Assembly: GCA_046351455.1 (NCBI GenBank)
Contig: JAXLYM010000003.1
Location: forward strand, 434,001-498,000
DNA: 64,000 bases
DNA from: JADJRH01 sp046351455
GTDB taxonomy: Bacteria > Myxococcota_A > Polyangia > Polyangiales > Polyangiaceae
Direction of reading: 5' to 3'
Position numbers and translations under genes: made by a program. Numbering within the stretch: the stretch's first letter is position 1; each line of letters starts with the position of its first letter. Below are positions 38,269 through 45,687 of the stretch, piece by piece. A model generated the notes under the pieces. The model made no database searches. It had not been told where the DNA came from and saw only the letters and a list, made by a program, of their open reading frames with translations.

Positions 38269-39356
38269 CGGCCGCTCTCCACCATGCGCGGCGCGCGGCG
38301 CAGCGCGAGGCGGATCTCTTCGAAGCCGCGCTCGCCCGCGTGCAGCACCGCGTCCAGCGCGGCGCGGCGCTCGTACGACACGACCACGATCGTGCAGCGC
38401 TTCGCTCCGCCGGCCACGCACTCGACCTCGCGCGCGATCAACCGGCGGCCCGCGATCGACGTGAGCAGCGCCGACAGGCAGCCCGCGACGATGTGGCACG
38501 CGAGCTCGCTCCGCGCGGGACCGTCCGCTCGGCGCGTCGGCGGCGCGGCCTCCGCGAGGGCGCTTCGCAGGAGATCCACGCGCACGATGCCCTCCGTCGC
38601 GGCGCCGAAATCGAACGCCGGCAAGCCCCAGCCGCGCTCTCCGAGGTACGCCGCGATCGTCTTCGCGACCTCCGCCATCGGCAGCTCGCGCAGCGAACGG
38701 CCGCCTTTTTCGAGCACGCTCGCTTCCAGATCGACCGCCGCGCGGCGGCCCCACTGCACGCCCCACTCGGTGCTGAAGATCTGCCACGCGTCCGGCGCGA
38801 GCCGCTCGCACGTGGCCCGCAGCGCCGCGAACAAGGCCACCGGCGCGTCGACGAAGCGGCGCTCCAGATCGTCGCGCAGGACGCCCTGCGCGCCCTCCTC
38901 CGGGGCGAGATCCGCCTGCAGCGCCGCGAGCAGCTCCCGCGGGAAATCCAGCCGCGGCGGCGCGATGCTCACGCGGTTGATCAGCAGGTAGATCCGCGGC
39001 GCGTTCGGGGCGCGCGCGAGCTCCACCGCGACGTGCTGCGCGCCGAACTTGAAGTCGAAGAGGAAGTCGAACCGATCCGTCTTCGCCCCCGACGCCACGA
39101 GCTTGCGGAACCGGCCCTCGAACGCCTCCCCCCGCGTGCACGGCGCGATCTCTCCGAAGAACTGCCGGCCGAGCACCTGGTTGCGATCGATGCGCGCGAA
39201 CCGCGATTCGTAGAGGTTGTACCGGAGGATCGTGCCCTCTTCGTCGAGGCCGATCACGCCGAACGGCAGCGCGTCCAGCTCCGCGTCGGAGCGATCGTCG
39301 AGGGTCGCTGGGTTGATGGAGCTGGGCGGCGACGAGCTCTCGGGGATGTCGAACAT
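38265..39356 (-). CDS. PYP-like PAS photosensor fused to a V4R domain
   Basis: 363 residues. Residues 24-125 resemble photoactive yellow protein: ELDALPFGVIGLDEEGTILRYN, FFGEIAPCTRGEAFEGRF, LVASGAKTDRFDFLFDF. The chromophore-site residues are present in register: Tyr46 (PYP Tyr42), Glu50 (Glu46) and Cys73 (Cys69, the p-coumaroyl attachment). Positions matching Thr50 and Arg52 are Ala and Ile, so spectral tuning may differ. From about 215 to 350 a V4R (4-vinyl reductase-like) domain follows (ACHIVAGCLSALLTSIAGR, VECVAGGAKRCTIVV), a small-molecule or dimerisation module. It lies 26 bases after a Ser/Thr kinase gene on the same strand and is coupled to a small ORF. A light- or redox-input role for that kinase is inferred. 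Confidence 0.8.
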   Translation of the reverse strand: MFDIPESSSPPSSINPATLDDRSDAELDALPFGVIGLDEEGTILRYNLYESRFARIDRNQVLGRQFFGEIAPCTRGEAFEGRFRKLVASGAKTDRFDFLFDFKFGAQHVAVELARAPNAPRIYLLINRVSIAPPRLDFPRELLAALQADLAPEEGAQGVLRDDLERRFVDAPVALFAALRATCERLAPDAWQIFSTEWGVQWGRRAAVDLEASVLEKGGRSLRELPMAEVAKTIAAYLGERGWGLPAFDFGAATEGIVRVDLLRSALAEAAPPTRRADGPARSELACHIVAGCLSALLTSIAGRRLIAREVECVAGGAKRCTIVVVSYERRAALDAVLHAGERGFEEIRLALRRAPRMVESGR

Positions 39357-39382
39357 AGGCGTGTGAGGAGTGAGGGTGTCTC

Positions 39383-40438
39383 CTAACTTTGCCCAAGCTT
39401 CGCGCGGATCAAGGCGTCGAGGCTAGTGGATCCGCCGTCTGCGTGAAGCGGCGCCGGGGATGCGCGCCGCGCGACGCTCTCGACGACGGCCTCGACCGTG
39501 GAGGCGAGCCGCTCGTCCGGCCCGAGCGACGCCGCCTCCGGGAGCGTCTCCACCGCGCGGAAGGCCGGGTTCGACGGCGGGGTGATGCCCTTCGATTCCA
39601 GCCACGCCGCGAGGCCTTCGCGGAACGCGAGCGCCGACGGATACCGCTGCTGCGGCTCTTTCCGGAGCGCCGTCATGATCACGCCCCACAGCTTGCCGTC
39701 GAGGCCGCGCGCCTCCCGCGGGAAAGAAGGCGGCTCGTCGACGACGCGGCGGATCACCGTCATCACGTCCTCGACGCCGAAGGGCGCGTGGCCCGCGAGC
39801 ATCTCGTACAGCACGGCGCCCACGCCCCACACGTCGGCCCGCTCGTCCGCGACGAGGCCCTTCACCTGCTCGGGCGCCATGTAGGCGGGGGTGCCGAGGA
39901 AGCCGCCGTCGGCGGTCAGGCGCGCCTGCTCGCCCCCGTGGATTCGCGCGATGCCGAAGTCGAGCAGCTTCGGTTGGGGCGATGCCGGGCCAGGCGCAAG
40001 GATCACATTGTCGGGCTTGATGTCGCGGTGGATGACGCCGGCCCGGTGCGCGACGGAGAGGCCTTCCAAGAGCGGCAAGAGGAGCATCGCCGCGTCCGTC
40101 GCCGCGAACGGGCCGGCGCGGTGGATGCGGGCGCCGAGCGGCTCCCCGCGGACGAGCTCCATCACGAGGTACGGCGAGCCGTCCGCCGCCTCCCCGAAGT
40201 CGAAGACCTGCACGACGGACGGGTGGTGCACCGCCGCCAGCGCCAGCGCCTCCCGCCGGAGCCGCTCCCGCAGCGGGGCCGAGGAGCCGACGCGGAGGAG
40301 CTTCACCGCGACCTCCCGCTCCAGGGCGATTTGACGGCCCACCCAGATGGAGCCCATCCCGCCTTCGGCCAGCGGGCGCTCCAGCCGATACCGTCCGTCC
40401 AGCACGAGCCCACGAGAAAACGCTGTCACCTGTCCCAT
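39383..40438 (-). CDS. Ser/Thr protein kinase, first gene of the PYP-V4R operon
   Basis: 351 residues from ATG 40438. A compact Hanks kinase: LAEGGMGSIWVGR, AVKLL (Lys46), VIHRDIKPDN (Asp139), LLDFGIARI (Asp160), GTPAYMAPEQVKG and WGVGAVLYEMLAGHAPFG. The kinase ends near residue 275; the remaining 75 residues are a short Ala/Glu-rich tail with no membrane helix, so it is soluble. It lacks a sensor of its own, which fits regulation by the photosensor-like protein encoded 26 bases downstream. The upstream 384 bases separate it from divergent chaperone genes. A longer upstream reading of the same frame has no conserved sequence and was not used. Confidence 0.88.
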   Translation of the reverse strand: MGQVTAFSRGLVLDGRYRLERPLAEGGMGSIWVGRQIALEREVAVKLLRVGSSAPLRERLRREALALAAVHHPSVVQVFDFGEAADGSPYLVMELVRGEPLGARIHRAGPFAATDAAMLLLPLLEGLSVAHRAGVIHRDIKPDNVILAPGPASPQPKLLDFGIARIHGGEQARLTADGGFLGTPAYMAPEQVKGLVADERADVWGVGAVLYEMLAGHAPFGVEDVMTVIRRVVDEPPSFPREARGLDGKLWGVIMTALRKEPQQRYPSALAFREGLAAWLESKGITPPSNPAFRAVETLPEAASLGPDERLASTVEAVVESVARRASPAPLHADGGSTSLDALIRAKLGQS

Positions 40439-40822
40439 GATCCGGCCCCTCCCCAGCGGTGGCAAGCTCGCATAGGCAAGGGAGCATAGCACTCCTCGCG
40501 CACCGCACGCGACCTTCGGCCAAGTTGCGGTCCCCCCGTTGACGGTCCGAGTGGCATGGCTAATGAAGGGTCGTGGCTCGGCGGCGACGCCGGGGAGAGG
40601 AAAGCCACGAGGCCCAGGAGGCCAGTCCGTACCACCCTGACCATCGGTGTGCGGACAGCTCCCCTCGCCCCACTTCACGCCCGAAATCCCGGGATTTGCG
40701 TCTCGGGACTGGCACCTTGCGTTCGCCTCGCGACGACCGGCCGGAGCAATCCGTCCGTGCCTGTCGTCCGCGCTCGCCGAGCCAGCGTACTTCGCACCAC
40801 GGACACGCTCAGGAGGATTGTC
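40439..40822. promoter_or_regulatory. Divergent promoter region between kinase operon and Hsp20 genes
   Basis: 384 bases with no supported gene. It must hold promoters for the kinase/PYP operon (minus) and the Hsp20 pair (plus). A partial CIRCE-like half site (ATAGCACTC, 40485-40493) is present, but no matching second half at the expected spacing. AGGAGGA at 40811-40817 is the ribosome site of the first Hsp20 gene. Confidence 0.45.
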
Positions 40823-41290
40823 ATGCTCAGCCGTTACACCAACTTCGATCGCACCATGGCCCTGATGGACGAGTGGCGCCGCCGCATGGATCGCGCCTTC
40901 GGTGACTTCACGTTCCAGGCCCCCGCGGGCACGTTCGAGGACCCGTGGAGCCTCTCGGAGGCGACGTGGCCGCGCGTGAATTTGCACGACACCGGCGCGA
41001 GCCTGCTGCTCACCGCCGAGGTGCCCGGACTCACGGAGAAGGACCTGCAGATTCAGGTCGAGAATGACGTCTTGACGCTCTCCGGGGAGCGCAAGGTGAC
41101 GGTGCCCGAGGGGTACACGGCCCACCGGCGCGAGCGCGGCTCCCTCTCGTTCACGCGGTCGTTCAACCTGCCTGTCAAGGTCGACGTCGACAAGATCAAC
41201 GCGACCCTCAAGGACGGCGTCCTGACCCTCGAAATGGCGAAGATGCCCGAGGTGCAGCCCCGTCACATCGCGATCCGCGGTGTGGCGTGA
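40823..41290 (+). CDS. Small heat-shock protein (Hsp20/alpha-crystallin family), first of a pair
   Basis: 155 residues from ATG 40823, with AGGAGGA five bases upstream. The alpha-crystallin domain spans about 48-150: WPRVNLHDTGASLLLTAEVPGLTEKDLQIQVENDVLTLSGER, RRERGSLSFTRSFNLPVKVD, and the conserved LKDGVLTLEM. The N-terminal arm is short and Met/Arg/Trp-rich. These ATP-independent chaperones hold unfolding proteins under heat or other stress as large oligomers. A second Hsp20 gene starts 77 bases downstream, and the two likely share a transcript. The C-terminal I-x-I-type motif reads IAIRGVA. Confidence 0.92.
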   Translation: MLSRYTNFDRTMALMDEWRRRMDRAFGDFTFQAPAGTFEDPWSLSEATWPRVNLHDTGASLLLTAEVPGLTEKDLQIQVENDVLTLSGERKVTVPEGYTAHRRERGSLSFTRSFNLPVKVDVDKINATLKDGVLTLEMAKMPEVQPRHIAIRGVA

Positions 41291-41367
41291 GACTGTCACT
41301 TTGGCGCGCACCGAACAGGCAGGATGGAACCCCCACCAACACCGATAGAGCTTCGAGGAGACGAGTC

Positions 41368-41760
41368 ATGGCCAGCACGAACGGAAACCTCAACACCCGC
41401 ACCCCCAACGAGACCGAGCGCGTCGAGCAGCGCCCCGTCGTCGCGCCGAACGTCGATGTCTACGAGAACGAGAACGAGCTGCTCGTCATCGCGGATCTGC
41501 CCGGCGTCAACAAGGAGGACATGGGCATTCACTTCGAGAAGGGCCGTCTGACCATCGAAGGCCGGCGCGCCCCCCAGAACCCGAAGTGGACAGCCCGTCT
41601 GAACGAGAGCGAAGGGTACGATTACCGGCGCACGTTCCTCGTCCCGCAGGGCATCGACGCCGAGAAGATCGCCGCCGAGCTGAACCAGGGCGTGCTGACG
41701 GTCCACCTGCCGAAGCACGCGAGCGTCCGGCCGCGCCGCATCGAGGTGAAGGTCAACTGA
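41368..41760 (+). CDS. Small heat-shock protein (Hsp20/alpha-crystallin family), second of a pair
   Basis: 130 residues from ATG 41368, with GAGGAG eight bases upstream. Alpha-crystallin core: VAPNVDVYENENELLVIADLPGVNKEDMGIHFEKGRLTIEGR, EGYDYRRTFLVPQGIDAEKIAAELNQGVLTVHLPK, then RRIEVKVN in place of an I-x-I tail. The N-terminus is polar and Asn/Thr-rich, unlike its partner. The two paralogs are diverged enough to form hetero-oligomers or act at different conditions. A weak inverted repeat followed by TTT just after the stop (GAGGC and GCCTC, 41761-41783) may end the transcript. Confidence 0.92.
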   Translation: MASTNGNLNTRTPNETERVEQRPVVAPNVDVYENENELLVIADLPGVNKEDMGIHFEKGRLTIEGRRAPQNPKWTARLNESEGYDYRRTFLVPQGIDAEKIAAELNQGVLTVHLPKHASVRPRRIEVKVN

Positions 41761-41822
41761 GGCCCGGTAAAAAACTGCCTCTTTGAACTGGACGATTGAC
41801 GGCCCCCCGCGGGCGAGGCTCC

Positions 41823-43406
41823 ATGCGCCGCATGGCATCAGCGCTCGCGGGTCAGCGGTTCGACGTCATCGTGGTGGGCAGCGGGGTCGGCGGGCTCGTC
41901 GCGGGGCTCGCGGCGGCCCGCTCCGGCGCGAGCGTCGCCGTCCTGGAGGCCGCGAAGCAGTTCGGCGGCTACACGAACCCCTTCAAACGCGGCAAATACC
42001 GCTTCGACCCCGGCCTGCACTACATCGGTGAGTGCGGGCCCGGCCAGATGATGACGCGCACGCTCGCGGCCGTCGGGCTCGGCGACGTGGTGCGGTTTCG
42101 CGAGATCGGGCCCGACGCGATCGATCGCATCGTCTTCCCCGGCTACGAGATCTCGATGCCGCGCGGATTCGATGTCTACCGCGACAAGCTGGTGCGCGAC
42201 TTCCCCCACGAGCGCGCCGGGATCGACAAATTCTTCGGCCTCCTCCGCGAGTTCGACACGTTCATCGCCGCCGTCCAGAAGGTGCGCCACGCGGCGGATC
42301 TGCTCAGCGCGGCCGGCTCGGTGCCGTTCATGCTCAAGTACGTGCGCGCCACGTTCTCGGAGCTGCTGGACGACTGCGTGCGCGATCCGCTCCTCCGCGC
42401 GGTCCTCGCGGCGCAGAGCGGGGACTACGGCCTCCCCCCGAAGAAGGCCTCGGCGATCATCGGGCTCGGCCTCCTGGACCATTATCTGAAAGGGGCCTAT
42501 TTCCCGATCGGCGGCGCGGCGGCGCTCCGCGACGCGCTCGTCGCGGGGATCCGCGAGCGCGGAGGGGCCTTGTTCCGCAACACCCGCGTGGAGCGCATCC
42601 TCGTCGACAAGGGCCGCGTGACCGGCGTCCGCACGGCCGCGGGGGAGGAGGCGCTCACCTCCGCGGTCGTCTCCAACGCCGACGCGGCGCACACCTACAC
42701 GAGCCTCATCGGCGAGGACAAACTGCCATTCTTGGCGCGCCGCAAGGCCCAGAAGACGCGGCAGTCCGTCGCCTCCGTGTGCATCTTCATGGGCACGGAC
42801 ATGGACCTCGCGAAGGTCGGGATGACCGACGCCAACATCTGGGCCTATCCGACCACCGATTTCGACCGCTTCTACGAGCCGATCTTCCGCGGCGAGATGC
42901 CGGATCTGGACTTCTTCTTCCTCTCCTCCCCTTCCCTGAAGGACCCCGGTCACGAGGACGGGCCGCCCCCCGGACACGACTCCTTGGAGATGGTGACTTT
43001 GGCCCCGTGGGAGCCGTTCGCCCGCTGGGAAGGCGGCAAATCGATGCGCCGCGGCGACGAGTACGAGGCGCTGAAACAGTCGCTCATGGACCGCTACGTC
43101 CCGGCGATGGAGCGGTTCGTCCCCAAGCTGCGCGACCACATCCGCGTGCAAGAGGTCTCCACGCCGGTCACCAACGTAACGTACGCGACGGCGCCGCGCG
43201 GCGCGATCTACGGGCCCGAGGCGACTCCCGATCAGATGGGGCCGTTCCGCTTCTCGACGGAGGGCGCGCTGGACGGCCTGTTCTTCTGCGGCTCCTCCAC
43301 GTTGGGCGGCGGCATCGTCCCGGCGGCGGCTTCGGGCCTGCGCGCGGGCAAGGCGGCCCTCAAGTGGCTGAAGAAGAGCCCCGTCCCGCGCGTGGCCAGC
43401 GCCTAG
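41823..43406 (+). CDS. FAD-dependent carotenoid/retinoid-type oxidoreductase
   Basis: 527 residues. A Rossmann FAD-binding motif opens the protein (FDVIVVGSGVGGLVAGLAAARSGASVAVLE), then GGYTNPFKRGKYRFDPGLHYIG, typical of the phytoene desaturase/carotenoid isomerase/retinol saturase group. Further blocks: GDYGLPPKKASAIIGL, FPIGGAAALRDALV, TRVERILVDKGRVTGV, VVSNADAAHTY, and the C-terminal FAD motif LFFCGSSTLGGGIVPAAASG. It should oxidise, saturate or isomerise a conjugated polyene or lipid chain. ATG 41823 is preferred; a TTG at 41796 lies in frame. It follows the Hsp20 pair but faces the lipid-biosynthesis operon on the other strand, so acting on that operon's product is conceivable. Confidence 0.83.
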   Translation: MRRMASALAGQRFDVIVVGSGVGGLVAGLAAARSGASVAVLEAAKQFGGYTNPFKRGKYRFDPGLHYIGECGPGQMMTRTLAAVGLGDVVRFREIGPDAIDRIVFPGYEISMPRGFDVYRDKLVRDFPHERAGIDKFFGLLREFDTFIAAVQKVRHAADLLSAAGSVPFMLKYVRATFSELLDDCVRDPLLRAVLAAQSGDYGLPPKKASAIIGLGLLDHYLKGAYFPIGGAAALRDALVAGIRERGGALFRNTRVERILVDKGRVTGVRTAAGEEALTSAVVSNADAAHTYTSLIGEDKLPFLARRKAQKTRQSVASVCIFMGTDMDLAKVGMTDANIWAYPTTDFDRFYEPIFRGEMPDLDFFFLSSPSLKDPGHEDGPPPGHDSLEMVTLAPWEPFARWEGGKSMRRGDEYEALKQSLMDRYVPAMERFVPKLRDHIRVQEVSTPVTNVTYATAPRGAIYGPEATPDQMGPFRFSTEGALDGLFFCGSSTLGGGIVPAAASGLRAGKAALKWLKKSPVPRVASA

Positions 43407-43457
43407 ACTGCCACTCTCCCGAGACTGTCACTCTCGGCAAACTGTCACTCTCGATCA
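43406..43457. repeat. Three tandem GACTGYCACTCTC repeats
   Basis: GACTGCCACTCTCCCGA, GACTGTCACTCTCGGCA and AACTGTCACTCTCGATC follow directly after the oxidoreductase stop, filling the space to the convergent lipoprotein gene. Related words are seen at 41291 (GACTGTCACT, right after an Hsp20 stop) and, reversed, at 22225. Confidence 0.6.
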
Positions 43458-44576
43458 GTTGCAGCTATTGCAGCCGGCCGGCACGTTGGTGCAGTTGGAG
43501 CCGGACAGGCACCCTGCCGGGCACAGGTTGCCGCCGGCGCAGGCGTTCGATCCGCTGCAGTTGGTGTTGCAGGCGCACGCGGAGCCGCATTTCACGCCGC
43601 CCGCGCACGCGAAGGGGCCGACGCAGTCCGCCGAGCACTTGCCGGCGCCGCACGTGACAGCGCCCTTGCAAGCGCTCTGTCCGGCGCACGTCACGGTCGC
43701 CGACTTGGCCGCTCCGGCGAACACCTTCTTCTGGCACGTGTCGATCACGGTGCACCCGACGAAGCACGTCCCGGAGCCGCACTTCACGTCGCCCGCGCAC
43801 GCCGACTGCGCGCCGCACGTCAGGGTCGCGTCCTGCGCCAGCGAGCCGTCCACGTTGGCGCCGCACGCCTGGTTGCCGGTGCACTCCACGATGCAGTTGC
43901 CGGTGCCGCACGTCACGTCGCCCGCGCACGCGAGCTGGCCCCAGCAGTGCGCGTAGAACGTCGTCGACGACGAGCCGTCCACGTCGGCGCCGCACGCCTC
44001 GGACTGCGAACAGAACACCTCGCAGGTGCCAGTCCCGCACTTGGTCGTCCCGGAGCAGGCCTTCTGTCCGCCGCAGTTGATGACGACGTTGGTGGCGGCG
44101 CTCGCGTCGATGTGATCGCCGCACGAGCCGAGCCCCGTGCACTGCACGTTGCAGGGGACGCCGCCCGGGCACACGATGGGGCCCGGACAGGCGTTCTGCG
44201 CCTCACAGTGGAAGTAGCACACGCCGCCGGCCCAGGTGCCGCCCGCGTTGGTGCAGGGCGCGCACACGGGATCTGCGGACGTGCAGCCGACTGTCGTGGT
44301 CGTCGTCGTGGTCGTCGTCGTGCCGCCGGTCCCGCCCGTCGTCGTGCCGCCGGTCGCGGTTCCGCCCGTCGTCATGCCGCCTGTCGACGTGCCGCCCGTT
44401 CCGCTGCCGGAGGCGCCGCCCGTGCTGCTGCCGCCGGTCGTGGTCGTGGAGGTGGATCCGCCGTGAGCCACCCCGCCCGTCCCGGTGCTGCCGAAGAAGG
44501 CCGAATCGTCGAAGAGGCAGCCGGACACGAGGAGCAACGACGGCAAGAGCCCCCACGGCGCGCGGCGCGACTGCAT
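43455..44576 (-). CDS. Cys-rich surface lipoprotein with Gly/Thr linker
   Basis: 373 residues from ATG 44576, which gives a lipoprotein signal (PWGLLPSLLLVSGC). After the lipidation Cys comes a long Gly/Ser/Thr stretch (residues 15-95, including a run of Thr), then a Cys-rich region with about nine repeats of a roughly 30-residue motif (CGTGTCEVFCSQSEACGADVDGSSS; CGTGNCIVECTGNQACGANVDG; CGSGTCFVGCTVIDTC), each with four or more Cys. This should form a disulfide-rich rod outside the cell. Myxobacteria have many such proteins; the ligand is unknown. The in-frame GTG at 44585 adds three residues. It ends where the tandem repeats begin and is not obviously part of the operon upstream. Confidence 0.78.
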   Translation of the reverse strand: MQSRRAPWGLLPSLLLVSGCLFDDSAFFGSTGTGGVAHGGSTSTTTTGGSSTGGASGSGTGGTSTGGMTTGGTATGGTTTGGTGGTTTTTTTTTTVGCTSADPVCAPCTNAGGTWAGGVCYFHCEAQNACPGPIVCPGGVPCNVQCTGLGSCGDHIDASAATNVVINCGGQKACSGTTKCGTGTCEVFCSQSEACGADVDGSSSTTFYAHCWGQLACAGDVTCGTGNCIVECTGNQACGANVDGSLAQDATLTCGAQSACAGDVKCGSGTCFVGCTVIDTCQKKVFAGAAKSATVTCAGQSACKGAVTCGAGKCSADCVGPFACAGGVKCGSACACNTNCSGSNACAGGNLCPAGCLSGSNCTNVPAGCNSCN

Positions 44577-44636
44577 GCCTGTCACGCTACCACGATCCCG
44601 TGTTGCCCGGGCAAAGACTCGAATACTGCGTGACCA

Positions 44637-45680
44637 TCAAGCCGGCTGCCCGAGCTCGGCCGACATCTCGCGCAGCGCGGGCAGCACGTCCTCCGGCCCG
44701 GTGAGCGGCTTTCCGATGAGCGTGCCAATCATGCGACAGGCGCGCCCGAGCACAGGCCCGTAGTCGGTCCCGAGCTCGCGCAGCACCGGGGCGAGCTCCG
44801 GATCCGAGGCCACCTTCTCGTGGAACTGGTTCACGGGGTGCTCCACGTGGTCGGCCGCCTGCACCCAGTAATAGAGCACCTTGATGGCCTGCAGCCGCTC
44901 CAGATCCGGCGTCTTCGACCGGGCGATCGCGCGCTCCGAGAAGAGGAAGAAGGCCGCGCCGTGCCGCGCTTCGTCCCCGGCGAGGTGGCGCGCGACTCGG
45001 CACAAGACAGGCTCCTTCGCGGCGCGCTCCAGATCCTGGTAGCCGGCGCTCGCGAACAGCTCCGACAGGATGTTCATGACGAGCGTGCCAGTCCGAGATC
45101 GCATGAACGGCGCCGTCACGCGGCTCCGCGCGACCGTCCGCGAATCGAAGGTGTAACCGAACGCGGACAGCCAACGAAACAGGGCCTCGGGGTGCTTGGT
45201 CTCTTCGTAGAACCAGATCGCCGCCCAGTTGGAGAAGTCCACGTCGTCGGCCATCTCGGTCAGGAAGCGGCGCGTCGCGCTGAAGGTGGTCAGCTCGCTC
45301 AACGCCACTTCGCGCACGAAGCGCACGAACGCGGGCGTCACCTTGTCCTTCTCGATGGCGTCCCACGGCACGTCGACCATGCGCCAGCGGACGCGCTCCG
45401 ACTCGTCGAACAGGCGCGGGAACAATGGCTCTTCCCCGGCGCCGGAGAGGGCCAGTCGGGCGTCCGGGGCGAGGCCTTCGCGGGCGATCGCGTGGCCCGG
45501 ACAGCCGATGCGCGCGGCCTCGCACAGGCGCTCTTCGACGGCGTCGCCCGGCCTCCGCAGCACGCGCGCGGTCCGGTCCTCCATCGCGAAGACGCCGGGC
45601 GACAAGGACGAGCACGTCGCGCAGCGAAAGCACTTGTCCGTCACCACCGAATACCGCGCCGACAAGGCCTCTGCGCTCAT
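44637..45680 (-). CDS. Ferredoxin fused to a diiron (acyl-ACP desaturase-like/ferritin-like) oxygenase
   Basis: 347 residues. N-terminal ferredoxin: CFRCATC (Cys17, 20, 23) and a CP at Cys60, enough for one [4Fe-4S] or [3Fe-4S] cluster. From about 100, a helical diiron domain with the carboxylate spacing E129, EETKH (Glu160, His163), E207 and DEARH (Glu237, His240), as in stearoyl-ACP desaturase or AurF-type N-oxygenases. Known family chemistry is O2-dependent desaturation or oxygenation of an ACP- or CoA-bound acyl chain. The built-in ferredoxin would feed electrons, which is unusual. It is the last gene of the KS-CLF operon, seven bases after a beta-propeller lipoprotein gene, so its substrate is probably the acyl-ACP product of the synthase genes. 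Confidence 0.82.
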   Translation of the reverse strand: MSAEALSARYSVVTDKCFRCATCSSLSPGVFAMEDRTARVLRRPGDAVEERLCEAARIGCPGHAIAREGLAPDARLALSGAGEEPLFPRLFDESERVRWRMVDVPWDAIEKDKVTPAFVRFVREVALSELTTFSATRRFLTEMADDVDFSNWAAIWFYEETKHPEALFRWLSAFGYTFDSRTVARSRVTAPFMRSRTGTLVMNILSELFASAGYQDLERAAKEPVLCRVARHLAGDEARHGAAFFLFSERAIARSKTPDLERLQAIKVLYYWVQAADHVEHPVNQFHEKVASDPELAPVLRELGTDYGPVLGRACRMIGTLIGKPLTGPEDVLPALREMSAELGQPA

Positions 45681-45687
45681 GATCGCC

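Noticed and set aside
40485..40493. CIRCE operator upstream of the Hsp20 pair
   Set aside because: Only one half (ATAGCACTC) is seen; the inverted half at nine-base spacing is absent.
40700..40730. Sigma-54 promoter (TGGCAC followed by TTGC) upstream of Hsp20
   Set aside because: The two elements are separated by one base rather than the usual four to five, so the spacing is wrong.
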